Below, piece by piece: positions 8,780-17,992 of a stretch of DNA of 64,000 nucleotides (position 1 is the first letter of the stretch; each line of letters opens with the position of its first letter). The DNA is from BM506 sp031581485 (GTDB taxonomy: Bacteria > Desulfobacterota > Desulfobulbia > Desulfobulbales > SURF-16). The translations under genes were made by a program, and so were the position numbers. The notes beneath the pieces are model-generated. The model had not been told where the DNA came from. It made no database searches and worked only from the letters and a program-made list of their open reading frames with translations. The DNA lies in NCBI GenBank assembly GCA_031581485.1, contig JAVLBA010000002.1, positions 7,404 to 71,403 on the forward strand. Reading direction: 5' to 3'.

Positions 8780-9211
8780 ATGGCGGACGAATCATTGGCA
8801 GATGGCTGGGCAGATGCCCTGGAAGAAGAAAATCCTGAGGCAGGCAAAAAAGGGCCCAAGGGTGATGACGACTGGGATGCCCTGAGCGAGGAAGAGGGCT
8901 CCACCGCCAGCTTCCAGGAACTGGGCAAGGGCGAGGTGAGCAAGGGCGGCAACAAAAATCTCGAGTTTCTGCTCGACATCCCGCTGGAGATAAGCGTGGA
9001 ACTGGGCCGCGCCTCCATGCTCATCGACCGCATGCTCCAGCTCACCCAGGGCTCGGTTATTGAACTGGACAAGGCAGCCGGTGAAACCGTGGAGATCTAC
9101 GTCAACAAAAAACTGCTGGGTAAGGGCGAGGTGATCGTGGTCAACGACCGCTTCGGGGTGCGCATCACCGAGATTATCAGCCAGGCCGACCGCATTAAAA
9201 ACATAGGGTAA
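8780..9211 (+). CDS. fliN: Flagellar motor switch protein FliN
   Basis: 143 aa from the ATG at 8780, which follows a strong AAGGAGA box; the frame is open from 8720. Residues about 1-55 are an acidic, low-complexity leader (DALEEENPEAGKKGPKGDDD). The C-terminal SpoA domain reads FLLDIPLEISVELGRASM, GSVIELDKAAGE and DRFGVRITEII, which is canonical FliN. It forms the lower C-ring with FliM and docks the export ATPase complex through FliH. It sits between fliM and fliO with the standard gene order. Confidence 0.96.
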   Translation: MADESLADGWADALEEENPEAGKKGPKGDDDWDALSEEEGSTASFQELGKGEVSKGGNKNLEFLLDIPLEISVELGRASMLIDRMLQLTQGSVIELDKAAGETVEIYVNKKLLGKGEVIVVNDRFGVRITEIISQADRIKNIG

Positions 9212-9215
9212 GACA

Positions 9216-9689
9216 ATGAAGGCCCCTTTCTTCGCACATTTCATAACGGCATGCCTCCCTCTCCTCAGCCTGCCGGCCAGGGCGTGGGCCGCCGCTGAAG
9301 AACCCCTGCGGGTGACCACGCCGCACTTTGCCCCCCTGGACTCCATGGCCTACATCGGCAAGCTGCTGGCCGCCTTTCTGATCATCGCCGCCCTCATGGC
9401 CCTGCTCTTTAAGGGTCTGAAAAAAATGGGCATGGGCCATGGTTCCCTGAGCAAGGGCGGCCTGATCTCCGTGCTGGACACCCGCCTGATTGCCCCCAAG
9501 AAATATATCTCGGTGGTGCGGGTGGCCGGGGAAGATCTTGCCATTGCCATCTCCGACAACAGCATCACCCTGCTCTGCAAGCTCGGCCCTGCCTCTGCCT
9601 CCCCCAGGCAACAGAAAGAAGGCTCCGCTTTTGACGCCACCCTCAGCAAGGCCCATGGGGGCCATCCCCCGGAGGCATCCCATGTATAA
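9216..9689 (+). CDS. fliO: Flagellar biosynthesis protein FliO
   Basis: 157 aa with an N-terminal signal-like hydrophobic stretch, a short periplasmic region, one clear membrane span (GKLLAAFLIIAALMALLFKG, about residues 48-67) and a cytoplasmic tail. The tail has the FliO block SVLDTRLIAPKKYISVVRVAGEDLAIAISD. FliO assists assembly of the FliP export-gate pentamer. Its last codons overlap fliP by 8 bases (9682-9689), indicating translational coupling. Confidence 0.9.
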   Translation: MKAPFFAHFITACLPLLSLPARAWAAAEEPLRVTTPHFAPLDSMAYIGKLLAAFLIIAALMALLFKGLKKMGMGHGSLSKGGLISVLDTRLIAPKKYISVVRVAGEDLAIAISDNSITLLCKLGPASASPRQQKEGSAFDATLSKAHGGHPPEASHV

Positions 9690-10443
9690 GGTTCTCCGGC
9701 CGGCCCCTGTCCTGCTCCTTGGTCTGTTGGCTGTCACCCTGCTGCCCGGGCAGGGGCTGGCCGCCACTCTGCCCACCATCCAGCTGGGACTCACAGAAAC
9801 CAGTGACCCCAAGCAGATGGCGACCATCATTGAAATCCTGCTGGTCTTCACCGTGCTCTCCATGGCCCCGGCCCTGCTCCTGATGACCACCAGCTTCACC
9901 CGGCTGGTGGTGGCCTTCTCCTTTCTCAAGAGCGCCATGGGCACCCAGCAGATGCCGCCCTCCCAGGTGCTCATCGCCCTGTCGCTTTTCTTGAGTCTCT
10001 TCATCATGAGCCCGGTCTTCTCCCAGATGAACACCACGGCAGTGCAGCCCTATATGGCCGAGGAAATCGGCCTGGAAAAGGCCTTTACAGAGGGGATCAA
10101 ACCCCTGCGCGCCTTTATGTTCAAACAGACCCGGCAAAAGGATCTGGCCCTCTTTCTCTCCTTTGCCAAGATGGAAAAGCCGCAGAACAAGGAGGAGATA
10201 CCCACCACCATCCTGCTGCCGGCCTTCATGATCAGCGAACTCAAGACCGCCTTTCAGATCGGCTTCATCCTCTTTCTGCCCTTTCTGGTGGTAGACATGG
10301 TGGTGGCCAGCGTCCTGCTCTCCATGGGCATGATGATGCTGCCGCCGGTGATGGTGTCGCTGCCTTTTAAATTATTACTCTTTGTCCTGGTAGACGGCTG
10401 GTATCTCATTGTCGGTTCTCTGGTCAAAAGCTTTGGCGTCTAA
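9682..10443 (+). CDS. fliP: Flagellar type III export gate protein FliP
   Basis: 253 aa from the ATG at 9682, preceded by GGAGG; the longer frame from 9490 is a shadow over fliO. It has a cleavable signal peptide (LLLGLLAVTLLPGQGLAA), then the FliP core: MTTSFTRLVVAFSFLKSAMGTQQMPPSQVLI, a periplasmic loop, PAFMISELKTAFQIGF and four membrane spans. FliP with FliQ and FliR forms the helical export gate in the basal body. Order fliO-P-Q-R is the standard one. Confidence 0.97.
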   Translation: MYKVLRPAPVLLLGLLAVTLLPGQGLAATLPTIQLGLTETSDPKQMATIIEILLVFTVLSMAPALLLMTTSFTRLVVAFSFLKSAMGTQQMPPSQVLIALSLFLSLFIMSPVFSQMNTTAVQPYMAEEIGLEKAFTEGIKPLRAFMFKQTRQKDLALFLSFAKMEKPQNKEEIPTTILLPAFMISELKTAFQIGFILFLPFLVVDMVVASVLLSMGMMMLPPVMVSLPFKLLLFVLVDGWYLIVGSLVKSFGV

Positions 10444-10454
10444 AGGAGACCCCC

Positions 10455-10724
10455 ATGACCCCTATTGAGGCCACCAGCCTGGGCCAGAATGCCATAACCA
10501 TTACCCTGCTTCTCGCTGCCCCCCTGCTCTTGGTGGGCCTGGTGGTGGGCCTGGCCATTGCCCTGTTCCAGGCCACTACCCAGATCCAGGAGATGACCCT
10601 CACCTTTGTCCCCAAGATCGCTGCCGTCATGATCGCCATGCTCTTTTTCTCCTCCTGGATGCTGATTGAATTGACCGATTACACCAGGGATCTTTTTGAA
10701 AGCATCCCCCTGCTGATCAGGTAG
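10455..10724 (+). CDS. fliQ: Flagellar export gate protein FliQ
   Basis: 89 aa, two membrane spans (TLLLAAPLLLVGLVVGLAIALFQ and IAAVMIAMLFFSSWMLIELTDY) separated by the conserved ATTQIQEMTLTFVPK loop. This is the full FliQ pattern and length. It packs around the FliP5FliR1 core of the export gate. Ribosome binding site GGAGACCCCC precedes the ATG. It lies 11 bases after fliP and 7 before fliR. Confidence 0.97.
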   Translation: MTPIEATSLGQNAITITLLLAAPLLLVGLVVGLAIALFQATTQIQEMTLTFVPKIAAVMIAMLFFSSWMLIELTDYTRDLFESIPLLIR

Positions 10725-10731
10725 AGCTGAG

Positions 10732-11520
10732 ATGACGGATACAGCCCTCCTTAACTGGACACTCAACAGCCTGCTGGTCCTGGTGATCGTACTGATCAGA
10801 GTGGGGCCCCTGCTCTTTTTCATGCCCGTGATCGGTGCCAAGACCGTGCCCAGCCAGGCCAAGATCCCCCTGATCATGGCCGTTGCCCTGGTCGTGGCCC
10901 CCTCGGTGGCTGTCACCGCCGATCAGCTGCCCACGACGGCCCTGGGCTTTGCCCTCTTTGTGGTAAACGAGATCTGCTTTGCCGCCATCCTCGCTTTTTT
11001 TGCCCGCCTCCTCTTTGATGCCATCCAGCTGGCCGGCCAGATGGTCAGTATCCAGATGGGTATGGCCATGGCAGGCACCATGGACCCCCAATTCGGCAAC
11101 CAGGCCTCTCTCGTCGGCCAATTCTGGACCATGACCGCCTTTCTCATCTTTCTGGCCATTGACGGCCACCACATTTTTTTCCATACCCTGGTGGAGAGTT
11201 ACCGTTGGGTGGCCCCCGGCACCCTCCACCTCACAGAAGCCACCTATAACGGCGTCCTCGCCGCAGTTGGCCATATGTTTATCCTGGCCGTCAAAATAAT
11301 GGCACCTGCCTCAGCCGCCATCTTCTTCTCCCATATCGCCATGGGGATCATCGCCAAGACCGTGCCGCAGATCCCCATCCTCATTGTGGGCATGCCCATG
11401 AATATCCTGGTGGGCCTGCTCTTTGTCGGCTTTTCCATAGAATATTTCCTGCCCCTGATGACAAGCCAGTTTGAAAACCTGGGCCGCCTCCTGCCCAGGT
11501 TGGCCCAGGGCATGGGCTAG
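10732..11520 (+). CDS. fliR: Flagellar export gate protein FliR
   Basis: 262 aa, strongly hydrophobic with about six spans. Conserved stretches are RVGPLLFFMPVIGAKTVPSQAKI, GQMVSIQMGMAMAGTMDP and GHHIFFHTLVESYRWVAPG, all typical of FliR. FliR is the single-copy subunit that completes the export gate and contacts FlhB. Ends at a TAG followed directly by the short tandem repeat at 11524. Confidence 0.97.
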   Translation: MTDTALLNWTLNSLLVLVIVLIRVGPLLFFMPVIGAKTVPSQAKIPLIMAVALVVAPSVAVTADQLPTTALGFALFVVNEICFAAILAFFARLLFDAIQLAGQMVSIQMGMAMAGTMDPQFGNQASLVGQFWTMTAFLIFLAIDGHHIFFHTLVESYRWVAPGTLHLTEATYNGVLAAVGHMFILAVKIMAPASAAIFFSHIAMGIIAKTVPQIPILIVGMPMNILVGLLFVGFSIEYFLPLMTSQFENLGRLLPRLAQGMG

Positions 11521-11523
11521 GCA

Positions 11524-11551
11524 AAGGAGTAAGGAGTAAGGAGTAAGGAGT
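11524..11551 (+). repeat. Four tandem copies of AAGGAGT upstream of flhB
   Basis: AAGGAGT is repeated four times without interruption between the fliR stop and flhB. Each copy is a near-perfect Shine-Dalgarno core, and the first is preceded by another A. The array sits 62 bases before the flhB ATG, too far to act as its normal ribosome binding site. It is a candidate slippage-prone tract or ribosome standby site. Confidence 0.9.
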
Positions 11552-11613
11552 AATTTTGACAGGCCCTTAGTTTTTTACAAAATAGTTAACCGAGACAGTG
11601 AGAAAAAAAGATC

Positions 11614-12684
11614 ATGGCTGAAGAGTCCAGCGGTCAGGAAAAAACAGAAGATCCCACTTCCCGGCGCCTTCTGGAGGCCCGGAAAAAGGGTGACGTGCTG
11701 AAAAGCATGGAGGTCCCTTCTGCGGCCGTGCTGCTCTTCGGGCTCCTGGCCCTCTACGCGCTGAAGACCTATATGTATGACCATTTCCTGCTGGTGATGC
11801 GCCATTATTTCAGCCATCTCCACACCCTGAACATTACTCCGGACAACATGATGCCCCTCACCCTGGAGGTCATGACCTTTTTTGCCCTCCTGGTGGGGCC
11901 CCTGATGGTTATTATCTTCCTCACCGCCCTCAGCGCCAATTACGCCCAGGTGGGCTTCCTCTTTTCCACGGAAAAGATTGTGCCCAAATATGAGAAAATT
12001 GACCCCATCAAGGGACTGCAACGTCTCTTTTCCATGCAGACCCTGTTCAACACCCTTAAATCCATCGCCAAACTGGTAGTCATCGGCTGGGTGGCCTACA
12101 GCGTGGTCAAGGCGAACGTCCACAACCTGCTGCCCCTCATGGATCAGTCCCCTCTGGCCATTTTCATCTTCTACGTCAGAGTCTCCTTCTGGATGTTCCT
12201 GAAGGCGGCCCTGATCATTGTCGTCCTGGCAGCCATAGACTGGCTCTTCCAGCGCTGGCAGTTCATGAAGAAGATGAAGATGACCAAGCAGGAGGTCAAG
12301 GAGGAGGCCAAGAGCACCGAGGGTGATCCCCATGTCAAGGGCAGAATCCGTTCTATCCAGATGGAAATGGCCCGGAAAAGGATGATGGCCGAAGTGCCTC
12401 AGGCAGATGTGATCATCACCAACCCCACCCGGCTGGCCATTGCCATCAGATATGACAACGCCACCATGAAGGCCCCCCAGGTGGTGGCCATGGGGGCCGG
12501 GGTCATTGCCCACAGAATCAAGGAGATCGCCATGGAGCACCATATCCCCCTTATGGAGGACAAGCCCCTGGCCCGCGCCCTTTACCAGACCGTGGAGATC
12601 GGCGAGGAGATCCCGGCCCATCTCTTCCAGGCCATAGCCGAGATTCTGGCCCACGTCTACAGTATCAAGAAGAAGGCCGCCTAA
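11614..12684 (+). CDS. flhB: Flagellar export switch protein FlhB
   Basis: 356 aa. The N-terminus EKTEDPTSRRLLEARKKGDVLKS is the classic FlhB start, followed by four membrane spans and a cytoplasmic autocleavage domain. FlhB switches export from rod/hook to filament substrates after cleaving itself at an Asn-Pro bond in the motif NPTH. Here the motif reads NPTR (IITNPTRLAIAIRYD), so the Asn and Pro are kept but the His is replaced by Arg. Remaining C-terminal blocks (GAGVIAHRIKEIAMEHHIPLMEDKPLARALY) are intact. Confidence 0.97.
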   Translation: MAEESSGQEKTEDPTSRRLLEARKKGDVLKSMEVPSAAVLLFGLLALYALKTYMYDHFLLVMRHYFSHLHTLNITPDNMMPLTLEVMTFFALLVGPLMVIIFLTALSANYAQVGFLFSTEKIVPKYEKIDPIKGLQRLFSMQTLFNTLKSIAKLVVIGWVAYSVVKANVHNLLPLMDQSPLAIFIFYVRVSFWMFLKAALIIVVLAAIDWLFQRWQFMKKMKMTKQEVKEEAKSTEGDPHVKGRIRSIQMEMARKRMMAEVPQADVIITNPTRLAIAIRYDNATMKAPQVVAMGAGVIAHRIKEIAMEHHIPLMEDKPLARALYQTVEIGEEIPAHLFQAIAEILAHVYSIKKKAA

Positions 12685-12780
12685 AATCACGCATCAGGAG
12701 CAAGGAGAGAGCATTCAGAACAGAGCGCAGAGGGCTTTTGCAACCATACCCCCTGCTGGATTCTGAAGACGCCCAAAATT

Positions 12781-14892
12781 ATGGAAGCGGAAAAGACCTT
12801 AAACCCCGTAAAGATCGAGTACACCAGTCTGCTGGTGGCCGTGGGCGTCATCGGAATCCTGATGATCATGATCATGCCCCTGCCCACCATGATCCTGGAT
12901 CTCCTCCTTTCCCTGGGCATCACCATGAGTCTGGTGATCATGCTGATGTGCATGTACAACACCGACCCCCTGGACTTCTCTTCCTTTCCGTCCCTGCTGC
13001 TGTTGACCACCCTGTTCAGATTGTCCCTCAACATCGCCTCCACCCGCCTTATCCTGCTCCATGGCCATGAGGGGCCGGGGGCCGTGGGCCAGGTGATTCA
13101 ATCCTTTGGCAATTTTGTGGTGGGGGGCAGCTTTACCGTGGGTCTGATCATCTTCCTGATCATGGTGCTCATCAACTTCATCGTTATCACCAAGGGCTCC
13201 GGCCGCATCGCCGAGGTGGCGGCCCGCTTCACCCTGGATGCCATGCCCGGCAAGCAGATGGCCATTGACGCCGACCTCAACGCCGGCATGATCGACGAGG
13301 CCACCGCCAAGGACCGGCGTGAGAAGATCTCCCGCCAGTCGGAATTTTACGGCGCCATGGATGGTGCCTCCAAATTTGTCCGGGGCGAGGCCGTGGCTTC
13401 CCTGGTGATCATGGTGATCAATATCGTGGGCGGCCTCTTCATTGGGGCGGTGCTCCAGAACATGGACGTCCTGCAGGCGGCCGAGACCTATACCCTGCTC
13501 ACCATCGGCGACGGCCTGGTCTCCCAGATCCCCGCCCTGATCATCTCCACGGCAGCGGGTATCATTGTCAGCCGGGCCGCCTCCAAGCACAGCATGGGCA
13601 TTGAGCTCACCAAGCAATTCGGCAAGCAGCCCGAGGCACTGGCCGTCTCCAGCGGCATCATCATCCTCTTCGGCCTGATTCCCGGCCTGCCCCATACCCC
13701 CTTCCTGCTCCTGGGTATCGGCATGGGTGTCCTGGCCTGGTTTGCCTTTGTCAACAAGGCCAAGATGGACGAGGGAGTGATCAAGGAGGAGGAAGAAAAA
13801 CGGCAGGCCGAGGAACCGCAACCCGGCGCCCCTGAGACCGTGGAGGCGCTGCTTTCCATGGACACCCTGGAACTTGAGGTGGGGTATGGTCTCATTCCCC
13901 TGGTGGATGAAAAACAGCAGGGCGACCTGCTGGAGCGTATTCGCGGCATCCGCCGCCAGTTCGCCACCGAGATGGGGATGCTGCTGCCTCCCCTCCATGT
14001 CCGCGATAATCTGCAGATCAAGCCGGACGAATATGTCCTGCGCCTCAAAGGGGTGGAGATCGCCAAGGGAGAACTGCTCATGGGCCACTATCTGGCCATG
14101 GATTCCGGCGCAGCCAAGCGTGAGATCGAGGGCATCCCCACCACGGAACCCGCCTTCCAGCTCCCTGCCCTGTGGATCAGCGCCGACAAAAGGGATGAGG
14201 CCCAGCTGGCCGGCTACACCGTGGTGGACCCCTCCACTGTGGTGGCCACCCATATCACCGAGGTGTTGCGCAGCCATGCCGACGAGCTTCTGGGACGCCA
14301 GGCCACCCAGAAACTCCTGGACCATCTGGCCAAAACCCATCCCAAGGTGGTGGAGGAGCTGGTCCCCAACCTCCTTTCCCTGGGGGGTGTGCAGAAGGTA
14401 CTGCAGAATCTCCTGCGGGAAAGGGTTTCCATCCGCGACATGCTCACCATCTGTGAGACCCTGGCTGATTTCGCCCCCATCAGCAAGGACCCTGACCTGC
14501 TCACCGAATATGTGCGTCAGAAGCTGGCCCGCTCCCTGATCAGCTCCCTGGTGGATGAGCAGGGCGAACTCAATCTGCTCACCGTGGATACCCAGATCGA
14601 AGACTTTATCAGGGAGTCGATCCACAAAACCGAACAAGGCTCCTTTTTATCCCTGGAGCCCAATCTGGGCCAGCGTATTGTTGAATCGATCATCACGGAG
14701 GCGGAAAGGGTAACTGCCGAGGGCTATCAGCCCATTCTGCTGGCCACCCCGGCCATCCGCCGCCATCTTCGCCAGCTCATTGAACGTTTTGCACCGCAGG
14801 TCATCATCATCTCAGCCAGTGAACTGACCACCAATGTAAAAATCAACTCCCTGGGGGCGGTGACCATTAATCCGCCCAACCCCAAAAAATAA
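12781..14892 (+). CDS. flhA: Flagellar export apparatus protein FlhA
   Basis: 703 aa, the normal length. The N-terminal half has about eight spans with the FHIPEP signature region (LLLTTLFRLSLNIASTRLILLHG; RIAEVAARFTLDAMPGKQMAIDADLNAG). The C-terminal half is the cytoplasmic chaperone/substrate docking domain (LELEVGYGLIPLVD, then FAPQVIIISASELTTN). FlhA uses the proton-motive force to energise flagellar protein export. It starts 96 bases after flhB, in the usual flhB-flhA-flhF order. Confidence 0.98.
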   Translation: MEAEKTLNPVKIEYTSLLVAVGVIGILMIMIMPLPTMILDLLLSLGITMSLVIMLMCMYNTDPLDFSSFPSLLLLTTLFRLSLNIASTRLILLHGHEGPGAVGQVIQSFGNFVVGGSFTVGLIIFLIMVLINFIVITKGSGRIAEVAARFTLDAMPGKQMAIDADLNAGMIDEATAKDRREKISRQSEFYGAMDGASKFVRGEAVASLVIMVINIVGGLFIGAVLQNMDVLQAAETYTLLTIGDGLVSQIPALIISTAAGIIVSRAASKHSMGIELTKQFGKQPEALAVSSGIIILFGLIPGLPHTPFLLLGIGMGVLAWFAFVNKAKMDEGVIKEEEEKRQAEEPQPGAPETVEALLSMDTLELEVGYGLIPLVDEKQQGDLLERIRGIRRQFATEMGMLLPPLHVRDNLQIKPDEYVLRLKGVEIAKGELLMGHYLAMDSGAAKREIEGIPTTEPAFQLPALWISADKRDEAQLAGYTVVDPSTVVATHITEVLRSHADELLGRQATQKLLDHLAKTHPKVVEELVPNLLSLGGVQKVLQNLLRERVSIRDMLTICETLADFAPISKDPDLLTEYVRQKLARSLISSLVDEQGELNLLTVDTQIEDFIRESIHKTEQGSFLSLEPNLGQRIVESIITEAERVTAEGYQPILLATPAIRRHLRQLIERFAPQVIIISASELTTNVKINSLGAVTINPPNPKK

Positions 14893-14931
14893 CCGGCCCT
14901 CCTGCCACGATTTTGCCTGAAAAGGACGACT

Positions 14932-16014
14932 ATGATTATTAAAAGATTCGAAGCAGCCACTGCCCCCAAGGCCATGGCCCTTATCAAAAAAAACCTGGGT
15001 GAAAATGCGGTCATCTTCTCCCAGAAGACCCTGGACAAGGGCATGCCCTCCCAACGGGTGGAAATCATGGCGGCCATGGATTACGACATGGAGACAAAAC
15101 CTGCCCCCCTGTGGGTGGAAGACGCGCTCCCGGCAAAGCACCTGGACACCTATGGTTATGAGGCGATCCGCAGACCCCAAAAGACCCAGCCGCGGCAGCC
15201 AAAACAACGAGGCCCCGAGAGTCCGGAGGTGGCTGCAAATTTCGCCAACCTCCTCCGGGAAAAAAGCGCTCCCTGGCAGACGGCAGAAAAGAGCAGAAGC
15301 AGCGCCCCCCTGCCCCGAGCCATCCATCACCACCAGGTCAAAAAATGGCGCGATGAGCTCATTGACCAGATTGAGGTCAAACATCTGTGCAGCTCCGACC
15401 GTCAGGAGATCATCGCCCTGGTGGGCCCTACCGGGGTGGGCAAGACCACCACTGCGGCCAAACTTGCCGCCTGGTACCATCTGCACGAAGGCAAAAAGGT
15501 GATACTGCTTTCCATGGACTGCTACCGGATCGGCGCCACTGATCAGCTCCGCACCTATGCCCGCATCATGCGGCTGCCCTGCGAAGTGGCGGTCCGCAAA
15601 GAGGACCTCACCGGGGCCATTGCCCGCCACCATGATGCGGACCTCATCATTATTGATACTGCCGGCAAAAGCCCCTATGACACCAGCCATGTGCATGAAC
15701 TGGCCGACTGGTTCGCGCCGGTGGCCCATATCCAGCCGCTGCTCTGCCTGAGCGCCACCACCAAGAAGGAGGACCTGTCACAGATCGTCAACTCCTACCA
15801 GGACCTGGCGCCCCACTGTGTGATTCTCACCAAGCTGGATGAAACCAGGGCCTATGCCTTTCTCTGTCAACAGGTGGCCGCCGCCAACATGCCGGTGGGC
15901 TATCTCACCATGGGGCAACGGGTCCCCGAGGACTTCATGGTGGCAGAGAGGCCCTTCCTGACCTCCTTTTTCAAACAAGGATGGCCGGTGATGGCACAAG
16001 AGATGACCAACTAG
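14932..16014 (+). CDS. flhF: Flagellar biosynthesis GTPase FlhF
   Basis: 360 aa. A short basic N-terminal segment (MIIKRFEAATAPKAMALIKKNLG) and a variable linker precede an SRP-type GTPase domain with GPTGVGKTTTAAKLA (G1), DTAGKSPYD (G3) and TKLDE (G4). FlhF marks the cell pole and recruits early flagellar components, so polar flagella are likely. It is followed by its antagonist FlhG. SRP paralogues Ffh and FtsY are excluded by the missing M/A domains, the basic N-terminus and the context. Confidence 0.96.
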   Translation: MIIKRFEAATAPKAMALIKKNLGENAVIFSQKTLDKGMPSQRVEIMAAMDYDMETKPAPLWVEDALPAKHLDTYGYEAIRRPQKTQPRQPKQRGPESPEVAANFANLLREKSAPWQTAEKSRSSAPLPRAIHHHQVKKWRDELIDQIEVKHLCSSDRQEIIALVGPTGVGKTTTAAKLAAWYHLHEGKKVILLSMDCYRIGATDQLRTYARIMRLPCEVAVRKEDLTGAIARHHDADLIIIDTAGKSPYDTSHVHELADWFAPVAHIQPLLCLSATTKKEDLSQIVNSYQDLAPHCVILTKLDETRAYAFLCQQVAAANMPVGYLTMGQRVPEDFMVAERPFLTSFFKQGWPVMAQEMTN

Positions 16015-16068
16015 GGCTTAAAAAAGATGGCAGCGCCCCTTCCCGCATATTAAGAGAGTTTATTTTTT

Positions 16069-16947
16069 ATGAATCAGGCAGACACATTGGAAAAGATCAT
16101 GACTCGTACCTCGGCAGCGCCCTATGGATCAGACCGTCAAGGCACCCCGCCGCGGGTCCTGGCCATCACCAGCGGCAAAGGCGGGGTAGGCAAGACCAAC
16201 ATCGTCACCAACCTGGCCTATTCCCTGGCCCGCAAAGGCAAAAAGGTGCTGGTCCTTGATGCCGACCTCAACCTGGCCAATGTCGATGTCCTCCTCGGCC
16301 TGACCCCCAAATTCAACCTCCACCATGTCCTGCTGGGCGAGAAAAGGCTGCGGGATATCCTGGTCACTGCCCCGGGTGGTTTTCAGATCCTGCCGGCCAG
16401 TTCCGGGATCATGGAGCTGGCCGAGCTCAGCGAAGAACAGAAACTCTTTTTTCTCTCGGAAATAAGCGCCCTGGGCAACAGCATCGATATCATGCTCATT
16501 GATACGGCCGCCGGCATCAATAATAATGTGATCTATTTCACCCTGGCGGCCCAGGAGAAGATAATTGTCCTCACTCCGGAACCCACCTCCCTCACCGATG
16601 CCTACGCCATGATCAAGGTCCTTTCCAGCCTGCATGACGTCAAGCGTTTCCGGATTCTGATCAATTCGGCCCATACCGAGAAAGAAGCCCTGGCCGTTTT
16701 CCGTCAGCTCACCCTGGTGGCGGACCGCTTTCTGGGCTCCTTGTCCCTGGATTACCTCGGCTTTATCCCCTATGACATCAAACTGCCCCAATCAGTACGG
16801 GCCCAGCGCCTGGTGGTGGAACTGTCGCCGCGCTCCACGGTGAGCGGCAAATTTTTCCAGTTGGCAGACCACCTGATCCAGGAAAAACCAGATACCCAGA
16901 CGGATGGCAATATTAAGTTTTTCTGGAAAGACCTTTTTAAATTATAA
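16069..16947 (+). CDS. flhG: Flagellar number regulator FlhG (FleN/YlxH), MinD-like ATPase
   Basis: 292 aa. The deviant Walker A is TSGKGGVGKTN at about residue 31, followed by LVLDADLNLANVDVLLGL and the switch II DTAAGINNNV, all typical of MinD/ParA ATPases of the FlhG group. The N-terminal NQADTLEKIM resembles the activation helix by which FlhG stimulates FlhF GTPase. FlhG limits flagellar number and connects to the C-ring. It lies directly downstream of flhF. fliA starts 16 bases after its stop. Confidence 0.96.
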   Translation: MNQADTLEKIMTRTSAAPYGSDRQGTPPRVLAITSGKGGVGKTNIVTNLAYSLARKGKKVLVLDADLNLANVDVLLGLTPKFNLHHVLLGEKRLRDILVTAPGGFQILPASSGIMELAELSEEQKLFFLSEISALGNSIDIMLIDTAAGINNNVIYFTLAAQEKIIVLTPEPTSLTDAYAMIKVLSSLHDVKRFRILINSAHTEKEALAVFRQLTLVADRFLGSLSLDYLGFIPYDIKLPQSVRAQRLVVELSPRSTVSGKFFQLADHLIQEKPDTQTDGNIKFFWKDLFKL

Positions 16948-16963
16948 AATTTTTGGGGATACC

Positions 16964-17806
16964 ATGTATAATCCTCCCTGTCCCAGAGCCGGAAACGCCA
17001 GTGCCTCTAACAAAAAATCCATGAACAAATTTCAGACCTCCAAATTCAAGGATTACACCAATGCCTATTTCCAGGCCGGCACCGCACCGGACGCGGAAAA
17101 ACGCGATCAGTTGATTCTGGCCTACACCCCCCTGATCCACTATATTGCCAGCCGCCTTGCCTCCCGCCTGCCGGCCAAGATTGCCCTTGACGATCTGCTT
17201 TCCAGTGGCATCATCGGCCTCATTGACGCCATTGACAAGTTTGACCTCAACAAGAATGTCCAATTCAAGACCTATGCGGAATTCCGTATCCGCGGCGCCA
17301 TGCTTGACGAATTACGCTCCCTGGACTGGGTGCCCCGTTCGGTGCGGCGCAAGACCACCGACCTGGAGCGCACTTACAGCACACTGGAAAAGAGGCTGGG
17401 CCGGCCGGCCACGGATGAAGAGACCGCCGCGGAGATGGCCATCTCTCTGGAGGAGTATCACAAGCTCCTGGATGAAACCAAGGCGATCTCCTTCATGGAT
17501 ATTGAGCATCTGCGGCAAAACAGGCCGGAGCAGAGCCACAGAGGCAACGGGATGGCCTCCCTCGCCCTGGACAGCAATGACCCCTTTGCCGCCATCAACC
17601 TCAAACAGATCCGTGACCTGCTGGCCACTTCCATAGACACCCTGCCAGAAAAAGAACGTTTGACAGTATCCCTCTATTATTTTAACGAATTAACCATGAA
17701 AGAAATCGGCAAGGTCTTAAACTATACCGAGTCACGTATTTCACAGATGCACTCCAAGGCCATGCTGCGGCTGCGCACCAAGATGAAAAAGGCCTTGGCC
17801 AGCTGA
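16964..17806 (+). CDS. fliA: Flagellar sigma factor FliA (sigma-28)
   Basis: About 280 aa. Region 2 (LIHYIASRLASRLP, DLLSSGIIGLIDAIDKFD, FKTYAEFRIRGAMLDELRSLDWVPRSVR) and region 4 (LTMKEIGKVLNYTESRISQMHSKAMLRLR) are canonical for FliA/WhiG sigma factors. It directs RNA polymerase to late flagellar and chemotaxis promoters. Two starts are possible: ATG 16964 after GGGGAT, used here, or ATG 17021, which gives the more usual 261 aa and is closer to family alignments. FlgM, the anti-sigma factor, is not in the window. Confidence 0.95.
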   Translation: MYNPPCPRAGNASASNKKSMNKFQTSKFKDYTNAYFQAGTAPDAEKRDQLILAYTPLIHYIASRLASRLPAKIALDDLLSSGIIGLIDAIDKFDLNKNVQFKTYAEFRIRGAMLDELRSLDWVPRSVRRKTTDLERTYSTLEKRLGRPATDEETAAEMAISLEEYHKLLDETKAISFMDIEHLRQNRPEQSHRGNGMASLALDSNDPFAAINLKQIRDLLATSIDTLPEKERLTVSLYYFNELTMKEIGKVLNYTESRISQMHSKAMLRLRTKMKKALAS

Positions 17807-17842
17807 AGACAAAGCCGCTTCCCCTGCAAATAAGTACTTTCC

Positions 17843-17872
17843 TTTGCCATCTTTTCCGCTTAAAATGGCAAA
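17843..17872 (+). terminator. Weak hairpin after fliA
   Basis: TTTGCCAT at 17843-17850 pairs with ATGGCAAA at 17865-17872. The stem can be extended inward with A-T pairs and a bulged C. No strong T tract follows, so termination may be partial, which would allow read-through into cheY. Confidence 0.35.
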
Positions 17873-17992
17873 AATTCGCAAAGAATATTCGCCTATCCGA
17901 CTATTCTGACATCAAGGCCTCCGGGTTGAAACATAAAGCACTTCTTGAAAAACGGACTCCGCAAGAGGGCTCACACGTATTGAGGAAAAACC

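Noticed and set aside
12799..14637. A 612-residue minus-strand open frame
   Set aside because: Antisense to flhA, with the same shadow composition (Gly, His, Gln, Asp rich).
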